Source of the DNA: Lachnospiraceae bacterium
GTDB taxonomy: Bacteria > Bacillota > Clostridia > Lachnospirales > Lachnospiraceae
DNA: 64,000 nucleotides
Assembly: GCA_021771695.1 (NCBI GenBank)
Contig: JAETON010000002.1
Location: 99,610-163,609, forward strand
Reading direction: 5' to 3'
The position numbers were made by a program, and so were the translations under genes. Below, piece after piece: positions 1-8,568 of the stretch (its first letter is position 1; each line of letters opens with the position of its first letter). The notes under the pieces were generated by a model, which was not told the DNA's origin, ran no database searches, and was given only the letters and a program-made list of their open reading frames with translations.

Positions 1-674
1 CTTCTTAAAATAATTGCCGGTACGGTATTGAAAATATAATCAAATCTTAAAATATGTCTGGTAAGTTCCACAAAATCCATACAGTCAAATCCCTCTGCCT
101 CTCCTTGGCTTCTTGCTGTTTCCCCTCTGGCACAAATAGTAACGCGGGCATTTAATCCCTTTAATTTATTTGCAAGCACTTTTCCACAGCGTCCATATCC
201 TAATACCAGACAATGACTTCCATGAAGATTGACTGGTTTTAACTCCATTGCTTTTACAATGGCTCCTTCTGCCGTTGCAATGGCATTATAAATCGCCACA
301 TCATCCATCTTCATAAAATCGTAAACACTCACATTTTTCTGTCTGCATTGCTCCAAAATTTCCGAAGAAATACATCCGCCGAACAAACTCTGTCCGCTCT
401 GTAAATTTGCCATTAATTCTTTTAATCCCAAATTGATATGTTTCTTTTTAGAAACCAGCTTTTCCCCGTCCTTTGAAAACAAAACCGGTCCAATCACACA
501 TTCGGCCTCTGTAACCGCTTCAAAAAAAGACCCGGCTAGTTTACATTCCCTATCCAGATCCTTCTCTTCTGTTCCATATACAATTACTTTAAATCTCCGG
601 TTTTTCAAATAATTTGCCAAATATACCTGACGGCGGTCTCCGCCGATGACTGCAAAATCATACTGCACATCCAT
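1..674 (-). CDS. dpaA: dipicolinate synthase subunit A, 3' end beyond window
   Basis: The reverse strand reads without a stop from an ATG at 674 to the left edge (about 224 codons). It begins MDVQYDFAVIGGDRRQVYLA, a nucleotide-binding-like N-terminus, and carries the Rossmann motif VLGYGRCGKVLA near residue 160. Both are typical of dipicolinate synthase subunit A (SpoVFA), which with DpaB makes dipicolinic acid in the mother cell during sporulation. The family is about 290 residues, so roughly 70 C-terminal residues lie outside, with dpaB expected beyond them. The ribosome site is a modest AGGA just before the ATG. A terminator at 749-780 separates it from galE, so it has its own promoter in the short gap. 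The assignment is by motif recognition. Confidence 0.85.
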   Translation of the reverse strand, partial: MDVQYDFAVIGGDRRQVYLANYLKNRRFKVIVYGTEEKDLDRECKLAGSFFEAVTEAECVIGPVLFSKDGEKLVSKKKHINLGLKELMANLQSGQSLFGGCISSEILEQCRQKNVSVYDFMKMDDVAIYNAIATAEGAIVKAMELKPVNLHGSHCLVLGYGRCGKVLANKLKGLNARVTICARGETARSQGEAEGFDCMDFVELTRHILRFDYIFNTVPAIILR

Positions 675-748
675 ATCCTGCTTTCAAACATTCTCCCAAA
701 TAATATATGCGGAAAAATTTATTTGGGAACATAACAGCAATTTGTATA

Positions 749-780
749 CAAAAAAGAGACATTGAATTTTTCAAAGTCTC
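749..780 (-). terminator. rho-independent terminator after galE
   Basis: On the minus strand GAGAC pairs with GTCTC and TTGA with TCAA (756-780), followed by a run of six T. It lies 28 bp past the galE stop codon and would end the gal transcript before dpaA. Confidence 0.75.
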
Positions 781-807
781 CCTCATACTTTATACAAGCT
801 TTATATT

Positions 808-1800
808 TTATTTCTCATATCCATTCGGATGAGTGCTGTGCCATTTCCATGCTGTTGCAATGATTTCTTCCAAATCTGCATGTTCCGGCTTCCATCCAAG
901 AACTTCTTTTGCTTTATCACTAGATGCAATCAGTGTTGCAGGATCTCCTGCACGGCGGTCTTCTTCTACTGCTTTGATTGGTTTTCCAGTTACTTTTCTT
1001 GCAGTTTCAATGACTTCTTTTACTGTAAATCCAACACCATTTCCAAGATTGAAAATATTGCTTTCATTTCCTTCCATCAAATATTTCACTGCAAGGATAT
1101 GTGCCTGTGCTAAATCCGTTACATGAATATAATCTCTCACACATGTACCGTCTTTTGTATCATAATCTGTTCCAAAAATGCTGATTGCTTCACGTTTACC
1201 ATTTGGCACTTGTAAAATCAACGGAATCAAATGTGTTTCCGGATTATGAGCTTCTCCAATCTGTCCGCTGACATGTGCGCCGCACGCATTAAAGTAACGA
1301 AGAGATACATAACGTAATCCGTGAGCCTTTCCAACCCATTTAAACATCTTTTCCATGGAAAGTTTCGTTTCTCCATATGTGTTCGTTGGTTCTGTTTTAT
1401 CTGTCTCCAAAATCGGTACTTTCTCCGGTTCTCCATAAGTTGCTGCTGTAGAAGAAAATACAATCTTATCAATTCCATGAGCGACCAAAGATTCCAGCAT
1501 GGTTTTTGTTCCACACATATTATTATCATAATATTTCAACGGTTTTACCATACTTTCTCCAACTAAAGAATTCGCTGCAAAGTGAATAACTGCATCAATA
1601 TCTGTTTCTTTATCCAAAACACTGTCTACAAATGCTCTATCTCTTAAATCCCCTTGATAAAACTTAGCTTTTGGATGTACCGCCTCTATATGGCCTGTTT
1701 CCAGATTGTCAATAATCACAACATCTTCCCCTGCATCAATCAATTCATAAACGGTATGAGAACCAATATATCCTGCACCGCCTAATACTAAAATTTTCAT
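808..1800 (-). CDS. galE: UDP-glucose 4-epimerase
   Basis: A 330-residue short-chain dehydrogenase-type epimerase that interconverts UDP-galactose and UDP-glucose in the cytoplasm with tightly bound NAD. The N-terminal GGAGYIGSH motif binds NAD. The catalytic SSTAATYGEP segment and YGETK (YxxxK) are present, and the length is normal (330-340). The start has an AGGAAAGGCGGAG ribosome site. It is the last gene of a minus-strand set galK-galM-galT-galE and the only one of the four that reads intact. Because UDP-galactose is also needed for cell-surface glycans, GalE would stay useful after galactose catabolism is lost; that reason is an inference. Confidence 0.95.
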   Translation of the reverse strand: MKILVLGGAGYIGSHTVYELIDAGEDVVIIDNLETGHIEAVHPKAKFYQGDLRDRAFVDSVLDKETDIDAVIHFAANSLVGESMVKPLKYYDNNMCGTKTMLESLVAHGIDKIVFSSTAATYGEPEKVPILETDKTEPTNTYGETKLSMEKMFKWVGKAHGLRYVSLRYFNACGAHVSGQIGEAHNPETHLIPLILQVPNGKREAISIFGTDYDTKDGTCVRDYIHVTDLAQAHILAVKYLMEGNESNIFNLGNGVGFTVKEVIETARKVTGKPIKAVEEDRRAGDPATLIASSDKAKEVLGWKPEHADLEEIIATAWKWHSTHPNGYEK

Positions 1801-1815
1801 TTTTCTCCGCCTTTC

Positions 1816-3086
1816 CTATAAAGCTGCAATGAAACGTTCAAAGGCTTTTCTTCCCTCTTCATTGCATTTATAAACACCTGCGTCTTCTAGAACTTTGACA
1901 AATACCTGTCCGATTTCTTCTTTCAGAATATCCATCACATTGTTTTTGTTTATCTCATTATATTTTGGCACAAATCCACGAACCCAGTCAATATGTTTCT
2001 GTAATTCTTCATGCTCTTCCAAAGGTTTTTTCTCTGTGAGACAATCTGCCAGCAATTCCATTTCCCTTTTTAGCCTGGAAGGAAGTACCGCAAGTCCCAT
2101 AACTTCAATTAAACCGATATTTTCTTTTTTAATATGATGATATTGACTGTGGGGATGATAAAGTCCAAGTGGACATTCCTTTGTCGTAATATTATTGCGG
2201 AGTGTTAAATCCAGCTCATACACATCCCCCTTTTTTCTTGCAATTGGTGTAATGGTATTATGAGGTTCTCCATCGGTTTTTGCAAAAATATATGCTTCCT
2301 CATCGGTATATCCGCATTAGATCCAAGGAAATAATGTGGAAACTGTTTTACAAAATCAAACAGCTTTATAAATGCATTTCTGTCAATTTTCATTGGCGTA
2401 TGTTCTCCGTTAAATACAATACAATGCTCATTGTAATATACATATGGAGAATATTGAAATCCCCATCTGCTGTCATTCATCGTAATTGGAATAATTCGAT
2501 GATTCTGGCGTGCCGGATGATTCATTCTTCCTGCATATCCTTCATTTTCCATGCAGAGCTGGCATTTGAGATAGGCACTTTGTTTCGCATTTTTTGCTGC
2601 AGCAATCGCCTTCGGATCTTTCTCTGGTTTTGAAAGATTGATGGTAATATCAATTTTTCCATATGGACTATCTGCTTTCCACTTCATATCTTTCTTTACA
2701 CGATATCTTCGGATATAATTCGTATCTTGACTAAACTCATAGAAAAATTCTGTTGCTGCTTCTGGATTTTCTTTATAATATTTTTGAAACTTATCTATAA
2801 TCTGACTCGGTCTTGCTGTCATGACACCCATCAATTTTGTGTCAAATAAATCTCTGGTTACAATATCATCACTTTCAATGATTTTCCTTTCATATGCTGC
2901 ATCTGTCAAATTTTTCAAAATATGTTCTAGGACAATTTTTTCTGTGGAAACATCCTGTTCTTGATACTCATCCAAATGAAAAATATCCAAATACTGATTG
3001 ATAATGTATATCCGGTCTGCCGGATCAATCAACTTTTTCTGCAAGCCATATTCCACTAATTTTGTAATTTCTTTTTACAAATCCAT
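1816..3086 (-). pseudogene. galT: galactose-1-phosphate uridylyltransferase, broken
   Basis: Two overlapping reading frames together match Firmicutes-type (class II) GalT, normally near 490-500 residues. The natural ATG at 3086 sits right after the galM stop with a GAGGTGG ribosome site. It reads M-D-L-stop-KEITKLVEYG, so codon 4 (3075-3077) is TAA. The frame continues to GSNADIP (about 2304) and then switches to DEEAYIFAKTDGEPHNTITPIARKKG in another frame. The expected stretch after GSNADIP, which holds the conserved His-rich segment (HEHxQGG type), is absent. About 85-95 codons appear to be missing, with a frameshift at the junction. The rest, YELDLTLRNN to the stop at 1816, is intact. A working transferase is very unlikely unless the assembly is wrong. 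Confidence 0.85.
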
Positions 3087-3087
3087 C

Positions 3088-4103
3088 TTATTCCACCTCA
3101 AACTTGTAGGAAGTTACAGATTCATATATCTGCCCTTTCCTTAAAATCACTTTCGGTTCCTTTTCGATATGAATAGAATTTGGAAGAAACTGTGTTTCCA
3201 AAGCTACTCCATCTCTATTTTCATAAAGTTTTCCATGTTTTCCACAGCATCCGCCTTCCAAAAAGTTTCCAGTATACACCTGAATTGCCGGCAAAGTAGT
3301 AGATACGGTCAGTTTTCTTCCAGAAACCGGCTCATACAACACCGCTTGATTTTCATCTTCGCTCACCAGAAAAGAATGGTCGTATCCGTTGGCGAGTTTC
3401 AACTGCTCATGTTCCTCATAAATTCTTTCTCCAATTTCATGGAATTCTCTAAAATCAAATGGAGTCCCGTCAACTTCCATAATTTCACCATTTGCCAGAC
3501 AATTTTCATCCACACATGCAATTTGATTTGCCGCATTTTCAACTGATGATGATATATTTTCTCTTTGCAGCCAGTCAAATTGAAATAGGAATGATTGGTA
3601 ATGTTAACCAATGTATCCTGATCGGAAACTGCCTCGTACTCTGCCTTTAATGTGCAGCTTTCTAAACGGTAAGTTACTTTTAAATATAAACTGCCTGGAT
3701 ATCCCTCTTCCATATCTGGAGAAAGATAAAAAAATCGAATTCCATCTTTTAGAATTTCAAAATAAAATAACATTTGATTAAATCCTTCTTTTCCTCCATG
3801 AAGATGATTCGGTCCATTATTTGCAATCAGTGGATAAGTTGTACCGTTTAATTGGAATTTTGCCTCTCCAATACGATTTGCCACACGTCCAACTACCGCA
3901 CCTATATAACTTCCGTCATGATGACAGTCCTCAATGTCATTGAAACTTAACACCACATCCTCTTCATTTCCTTCTCTGTCTTTTGTAAAAATCGATAGAA
4001 TATGACATCCAAGATTCGTAACCTTTACTCGAAGGCTCTCGTTTTTCATTTCAAAAAAAGTAATCCCATTGTCTCTTTGCTCTGTAATTTTAATCTTTGT
4101 CAT
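3088..4103 (-). pseudogene. galM: aldose 1-epimerase (galactose mutarotase), frameshifted
   Basis: The N-terminal frame (from 4103) has NGPNHLHGGKEGFN, with the catalytic His region, and NHSYFNLTG. Near 3533-3540 the reading leaves the family, and the match resumes one frame over as NQIACVDENCLANGEIMEVDGTPFDF, then NGYDHSFLV and the usual C-terminus at 3088. Adding one base (for example one more A in the AAAA run before TGCGG) would restore a normal protein of about 338 residues. The enzyme interconverts alpha and beta anomers of galactose. It starts just after the galK stop and ends just before the galT start, as in an operon. A one-base lesion in a homopolymer could also be a sequencing error. 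Confidence 0.85.
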
Positions 4104-4104
4104 T

Positions 4105-5100
4105 CTATAAAACCTTCATTCCCCCGTATTTACGCACTTTTAAAATATGACATGTTCCTTCCCCAAAGACATTTTCTACCGTTTCTTTGTACATACCTAC
4201 AATGTCATTTGGTATAAACGCCTGAATTGTTCCTGCAAAACCGCCTCCGTGTACACGGCTGACACCCTTATTTCCTAAAACCACATCACTGATTGCCAGT
4301 CCGATAGACATACTCTGATTGTTAATTTCATGATTGGAATATACATTCTGCAGATATTTAAAAGAAGAATCACCAGATGCTTTCACTAACTTCTTAAATG
4401 TCTCAAAATCACCCTTTTCTAATGCTTCTACCTGTTCGTCCACACGTTTATTTTCTTCAAACAAATGCATTGCACGCAGCACTGCACGGTCTCCAAGAAT
4501 TTCCCGCACTTTTGGAAGATTTAAATAAAAATCATTCTTGTCAACTTTCCTTAATACATCTTCCTCAAAGAAATTTGCCACCTGCTTCATTTCCTCTGGG
4601 ATTGCAGCATAATCATCCGTCAAATCCGCATGAGAACCTTTGGTATCAACGATACATAAACTGTGTCCATAAGCTTCAAAATCTACATTTACCTGTTTTA
4701 CCATTGGTTTTTTTGGATCTTTAAAATCAATATTAATCAACCCTCCCACAGCAGATGCCATCTGATCCATCAATCCACATGGTTTTCCGAAAAATACATT
4801 CTCTGCATACTGTCCAACCTGTGCAATCAGAACTTCGTCAATTTTCATGTCGTTATATAATCCTGAAAAAACATTTCCATATTGATGATCTGTATGGTTT
4901 CCTCCAACTTCGCTTCGTCCCGGCGCACTGTAAATTTCAACTTCTTTTTCGCCATATAAAGTTTCAAATCTTTCCAATGCTTTGATATAACGTTCTCTCT
5001 GATATTCCAATACATTCTCGTCCACATAGATGTCTCTTAAAAGTTCCTGATAGTTTCCCTTTTTAAATTCTTCTTTTAATAATTTTGTGTTACTTGGCAT
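4105..5100 (-). pseudogene. galK: galactokinase with in-frame internal deletion
   Basis: The 331-residue frame has the GHMP-family galactokinase signature GRSEVGGNHTDHQ near residue 63. It then jumps from HQYGN directly to FSGLYNDMKIDEVLIAQ (junction about 4866-4872). In clostridial galactokinases (about 420-430 residues) these points are some 90 residues apart and flank the phosphate-binding GLSSSAA motif, which is absent here. Later parts (GQYAENVFFGKPCGLMDQMAS, SRVHGGGFAGT) are normal. The deletion keeps frame, so a protein can be made, but without the ATP-binding motif it should not phosphorylate galactose. The start ATG at 5100 has a GGAGACATTC site. The deletion is inferred from family knowledge and needs an alignment. 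Confidence 0.8.
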
Positions 5101-5159
5101 TAAATGAATGTCTCCTTTCCATCATCTTCTGTTTTCCTGTTAAATTCATAGCAACACCG

Positions 5160-5227
5160 TTTAGTAAATATTTCAATACTTATTTACTAAATATTTTACT
5201 TTTATTTTCAGTTAATCATTTACTAAA
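5160..5227. promoter_or_regulatory. three GalR/LacI-type operator candidates
   Basis: The divergent galK-galR gap holds three copies of the near-palindrome TTTAsTAAA at 5160-5168, 5183-5191 and 5219-5227. No other comparable repeat is seen in the gap. A LacI-family repressor starts downstream at 5301, preceded by a TATAAT at 5264-5269. Operators for autoregulation and gal repression are the simplest reading. Confidence 0.55.
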
Positions 5228-5300
5228 ATTTTCCGTTTTTCTTCCTTTTTTTTCTTTATCCGCTATAATAAGCGCAAAAATCAACAGGAGGATCTTTATT

Positions 5301-6182
5301 ATGGCAACTATCAAAGATATTGCACAAAAAGCAAATGTTTCTGCAGCAACTGTCTCTAGAATTTTAAATCAGGACGATACACTGAGTGTTACCGCTCAAA
5401 CTAGAGAAAAAGTTTTAAAAATTGCTCAGGAATTAAACTATACAAAAAAAAGAACTTCCGGCCAGCAGCTCACACTTGGTATTTTTCAATGGTATTCTCT
5501 TTTTCAGGAACTAGAGGATCCGTATTACCAGGCAATCCGTATCGGAATCGAGGATTACTGTGCAGCTCGTCAAATTGAAGTCATCCGTGCTTTTCAAAGC
5601 GACTCAAATTATATGGAAGCTTTAAAGGGCGTCAATGCTTTAATTTGTATCGGTAAATTCAATGAACAGCAAATCAGCTCTTTCGAATCCATTACAAAGA
5701 ATATTATTTTTGTTGATATGAAAACCTCGAAAATTCACTGTAATACGATTGCTCTGGATTTCCGCCAGACAGTCATTGATGCAATGGATTATTTGACAAA
5801 TTTAGGGCACAAACATATCGCTTATCTGGGAGGAAAAGAATACTTAGAAGACGGTAATGTCTATTTTGAAGAACGAAAAGAAACTTTCGTAAACTATTGT
5901 AAACTTCACAATATTATTTATGAACCATATCTTTTGGAACAAGAATTTTCAGCGGAATCCGGTTATCAGATGATGATGGAACTTATCAAAAACCATCGTC
6001 TTCCAACTGCTGTCTTTGCTGCCAGCGATCCCATTGCCATTGGAACAATGCGTGCTTTATATGAAAACGGTTATAAAGTACCAACTGATATTTCCATCAA
6101 ATTTCAGACGCCGGTTCGCCTTACACTGCCATGCAGTCTTTCCATCCGGCAGACCTGTGCAGTTCCAAGAAAAATAATCTAA
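5301..6182 (+). pseudogene. galR: LacI/GalR-family repressor, C-terminally truncated
   Basis: The start at 5301 follows a perfect AGGAGG (5286-5291). The N-terminus MATIKDIAQKANVSAATVSR is a standard LacI DNA-binding helix-turn-helix. The periplasmic-binding-protein-like sugar domain follows, with AYLGGKEY and the late motif TAVFAASDPIAIGTMRALYENGYKVPTDISI. After DISI, where VGFND and about 50-60 more residues are expected, the frame enters unrelated sequence (KFQTPVRLTLPC) and stops at 6182, giving 293 residues against about 335-345. The missing part carries much of the C-terminal subdomain and dimer interface. It is divergent from galK and was probably the galactose repressor. Confidence 0.8.
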
Positions 6183-6218
6183 AAAACCGTGAATCGTATC
6201 AATTTTGACATTATCCAC
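6100..6218 (-). pseudogene. possible 5' stub of a lost minus-strand gene
   Basis: Immediately past the point where galR loses similarity, the opposite strand can be read from a GTG at 6218 (AAAGGA ribosome site eight bases before it) for about 39 codons, beginning VDNVKIDTIHGFLDYFSWN, until it runs into galR sequence. I do not recognise it. If real, one deletion removed both the 3' end of galR and the rest of a convergent gene. It may equally be chance. Confidence 0.25.
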
Positions 6219-6237
6219 TATTTTTATATCCTTTCAT

Positions 6238-6251
6238 CGAACCTTTGTTTG
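6238..6251. promoter_or_regulatory. LexA (SOS) box candidate
   Basis: CGAAC-CTTT-GTTTG matches the Gram-positive SOS consensus CGAAC-N4-GTTCG at all but one position. It lies 69-82 bp before the radical SAM repair-type gene at 6320, a sensible target for DNA-damage control. Confidence 0.5.
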
Positions 6252-6279
6252 ATTTCCTCTTGCTGTAACTCTTCCGCTA

Positions 6280-6295
6280 TGGTATTATAATACCA
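6280..6295. promoter_or_regulatory. 16-bp perfect palindrome containing a -10 box
   Basis: TGGTATTATAATACCA is a perfect palindrome with TATAAT at 6286-6291, 24 bp upstream of the GTG start at 6320. The -35 region is poor (TTGCTG with a 20-bp spacer at best). The palindrome may be an operator over the -10 element. Confidence 0.4.
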
Positions 6296-6319
6296 AACAT
6301 ATATTCGGAGGTTGTCATT

Positions 6320-7795
6320 GTGGAAATAGCACCCAGAGAATTATCTCTTCAGGAAAAACTGAATATTCTTGCAGATGCTGCAAAATACGATGTGGCATGT
6401 ACATCCAGCGGTTCCAGCAGAAAAGGAAAAAAAGGCCATCTGGGAAACGCCGTTGCAGATGGAATCTGTCATAGTTTTTCTTCCGACGGAAGATGTGTTT
6501 CCTTACTCAAAATCCTTTTAAGCAATGAGTGTATCTTTGATTGTAAATACTGCTTAAACCGTTCCAGCAATGACCGTGTCCGCACAACCTTCACTCCAGA
6601 AGAGATATGCACTCTGGTTATCGAATTTTATCGAAGGAATTATATTGAAGGATTATTTTTAAGTTCTGGAATTGTAAAAAGCCCTACATACACCATGGAG
6701 CTTATGTACCAGACAATTTATTTACTTCGCACCAAACACCACTTTAATGGATACATTCATGTAAAAGCAATCCCCGGTGCACCGGAAGAATTAATTACCA
6801 ATATGGGATACTTGGCTGACCGCATGAGTGTAAATCTGGAACTTCCTACAATTGACGGGTTAAAAGAACTTGCGCCTCACAAAAATCCAAAAACCTTAGT
6901 AAAGCCAATCCGGCAAATCCAAAACGGTATTGTCGAACACCGCCTTGCCATTGGAAAAGATCCTCAGATGGAACGTTCCAGCCACAACCGCTATCTTCGC
7001 AGCACAATTTTTGAAAAAAACCCTTTCCGTCGTCTGGAATCTTACAAATCTCTTGGTTCTTCCATGCAGCAAAAACTTCCTTCTGCCGGAAAATCTGCTC
7101 CTTTTGTTCCTGCCGGACAAAGTACCCAGATGATTGTTGGTGCCACTGGAGAAAATGATTTACAGCTTCTGTCCACAACTCAAAAATTGTATCAGCAATA
7201 TGACTTAAAAAGAGTTTTTTTCTCTGCCTATGTACCACTAAATGAAGATTCTGCCCTTCCAGCTTTAGGCACCGCACCGCCTCTACTCCGCGAACACCGA
7301 TTATATCAAGCAGACTGGCTGCTTCGTTTTTATGGTTTTCACGCAGAAGAACTGTTAAGCGTTGACCGCCCCAATTTTAATATTATGCTGGATCCTAAAT
7401 GTGACTGGGCACTCCGTCATTTAGAGATGTTTCCTGTAGAAGTCAATCGTGCCAGTTACGAAACACTGCTGCGAGTTCCAGGTATCGGCACAAAATCTGC
7501 TTACCGAATTGTTAAAGCCCGCAGACAAGGAATGTTAAATTTTGATCATCTAAAGAAAATAGGAGTTGTTTTAAAACGAGCCAAATATTTTATTACATGC
7601 GGCGGGAAAATGATGTATCGAATTCGAGTTGAAGAAGACTTTATCACGAGACAGCTCATTGGCGAAGATGCAAAACAAAACTGGGAAATTGATCATCCCC
7701 AGTCTTACCGCCAGTTATCACTCTTCGATGATTACAATTTTCAGTCTGAGGTGACTGTAGAAGATTCCCAAAAATCTCTTTTGGGACAGATGTAA
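6320..7795 (+). CDS. putative DNA modification/repair radical SAM protein
   Basis: A 491-residue protein of the TIGR03916 type. The radical SAM cluster motif CX3CX2C is at C71, C75 and C78 (ECIFDCKYC), binding a 4Fe-4S cluster and S-adenosylmethionine. A helix-hairpin-helix DNA-binding motif LLRVPGIGTKSAYRIVKARR lies near residue 388, and the C-terminus has QLSLFDDY. The start is GTG at 6320 with GGAGG ten bases before it. It is followed after 18 bp by its usual partner, the TIGR03915 protein, so the two form an operon. This pair is known by co-occurrence and a suspected DNA-repair role; the reaction is not established. The SOS-like box upstream supports a link to damage. Confidence 0.88.
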   Translation: MEIAPRELSLQEKLNILADAAKYDVACTSSGSSRKGKKGHLGNAVADGICHSFSSDGRCVSLLKILLSNECIFDCKYCLNRSSNDRVRTTFTPEEICTLVIEFYRRNYIEGLFLSSGIVKSPTYTMELMYQTIYLLRTKHHFNGYIHVKAIPGAPEELITNMGYLADRMSVNLELPTIDGLKELAPHKNPKTLVKPIRQIQNGIVEHRLAIGKDPQMERSSHNRYLRSTIFEKNPFRRLESYKSLGSSMQQKLPSAGKSAPFVPAGQSTQMIVGATGENDLQLLSTTQKLYQQYDLKRVFFSAYVPLNEDSALPALGTAPPLLREHRLYQADWLLRFYGFHAEELLSVDRPNFNIMLDPKCDWALRHLEMFPVEVNRASYETLLRVPGIGTKSAYRIVKARRQGMLNFDHLKKIGVVLKRAKYFITCGGKMMYRIRVEEDFITRQLIGEDAKQNWEIDHPQSYRQLSLFDDYNFQSEVTVEDSQKSLLGQM

Positions 7796-7813
7796 TAGAA
7801 AGGATATTTAGAT

Positions 7814-8566
7814 ATGACTACGATTTTTACTTGTCAAAATCGATTTGACGATATGATGACCTGCGTTTATGATGCATGGGCTTCCCGCCTAGGTCATTCT
7901 AACGTTCGTCTGATGACAGAACCTATTGGCAATCTGGAATTGTTCTGTGAATATCAACATGTAGATGCCGATCCCCAAAAAACAGCCAGTGTCATTCGTT
8001 CTATCCAAAAGAAAATATCTCCCTACGCATATTCCATGGTTTATCGTGCAGCCATGTCTGACCAACCAGACAAGTTGGATACTATTTACCGCTTTTTGGT
8101 TGCCGGTTTCCATTATGGTGCTTCTGTCACTGATTATCTACAGGAACCTATTGTTATGAGAATTTTTGAACTAAATCGAAAAGCTGCCAATGAAGCTCAC
8201 TTTTTCAAAGAATTTATCCGCTTTTCTAATATGCAAAACAACGTGTTAGTCAGCCACATTGAGCCAAAAAGTGATGTCATTACCTTAATTGCCCCGCATT
8301 TTTCTGACCGTCTGCCTTCAGAAAATTGGATGATTATTGACGACACCCGCTCCACCGCTGTTGTACATCCAATGAATCAGAATTACTATCTCACTTCTCT
8401 CTCTGAAAAAGAAATGGACCAGCTGTCTCAAGAAACAGATGATCCATTTGTAGACTTATGGAAAGGATTCTTTGAAAATATTGGTATCAAAGAACGAAAG
8501 AATCCCCGCTGCCAGCGGAATATGCTTCCTCTCTGGTACCGCAAACATATGCCTGAATTTCATTGA
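7814..8566 (+). CDS. TIGR03915/DUF4130-type putative DNA metabolism protein
   Basis: A 250-residue partner of the radical SAM gene. The N-terminal half resembles the TIGR03915 family and the C-terminal half the DUF4130 region, including YRFLVAGFHYG, the NxAANEAHFFKEFIRF segment and the final WYRKHMPEFH. In other bacteria the two genes travel together and are suspected to act in nucleic-acid repair or modification, with no proven reaction. It has an AAAGGA ribosome site. It converges with the MerR gene, with only two bases between the stop codons and no clear terminator. Confidence 0.82.
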   Translation: MTTIFTCQNRFDDMMTCVYDAWASRLGHSNVRLMTEPIGNLELFCEYQHVDADPQKTASVIRSIQKKISPYAYSMVYRAAMSDQPDKLDTIYRFLVAGFHYGASVTDYLQEPIVMRIFELNRKAANEAHFFKEFIRFSNMQNNVLVSHIEPKSDVITLIAPHFSDRLPSENWMIIDDTRSTAVVHPMNQNYYLTSLSEKEMDQLSQETDDPFVDLWKGFFENIGIKERKNPRCQRNMLPLWYRKHMPEFH

Positions 8567-8568
8567 TT

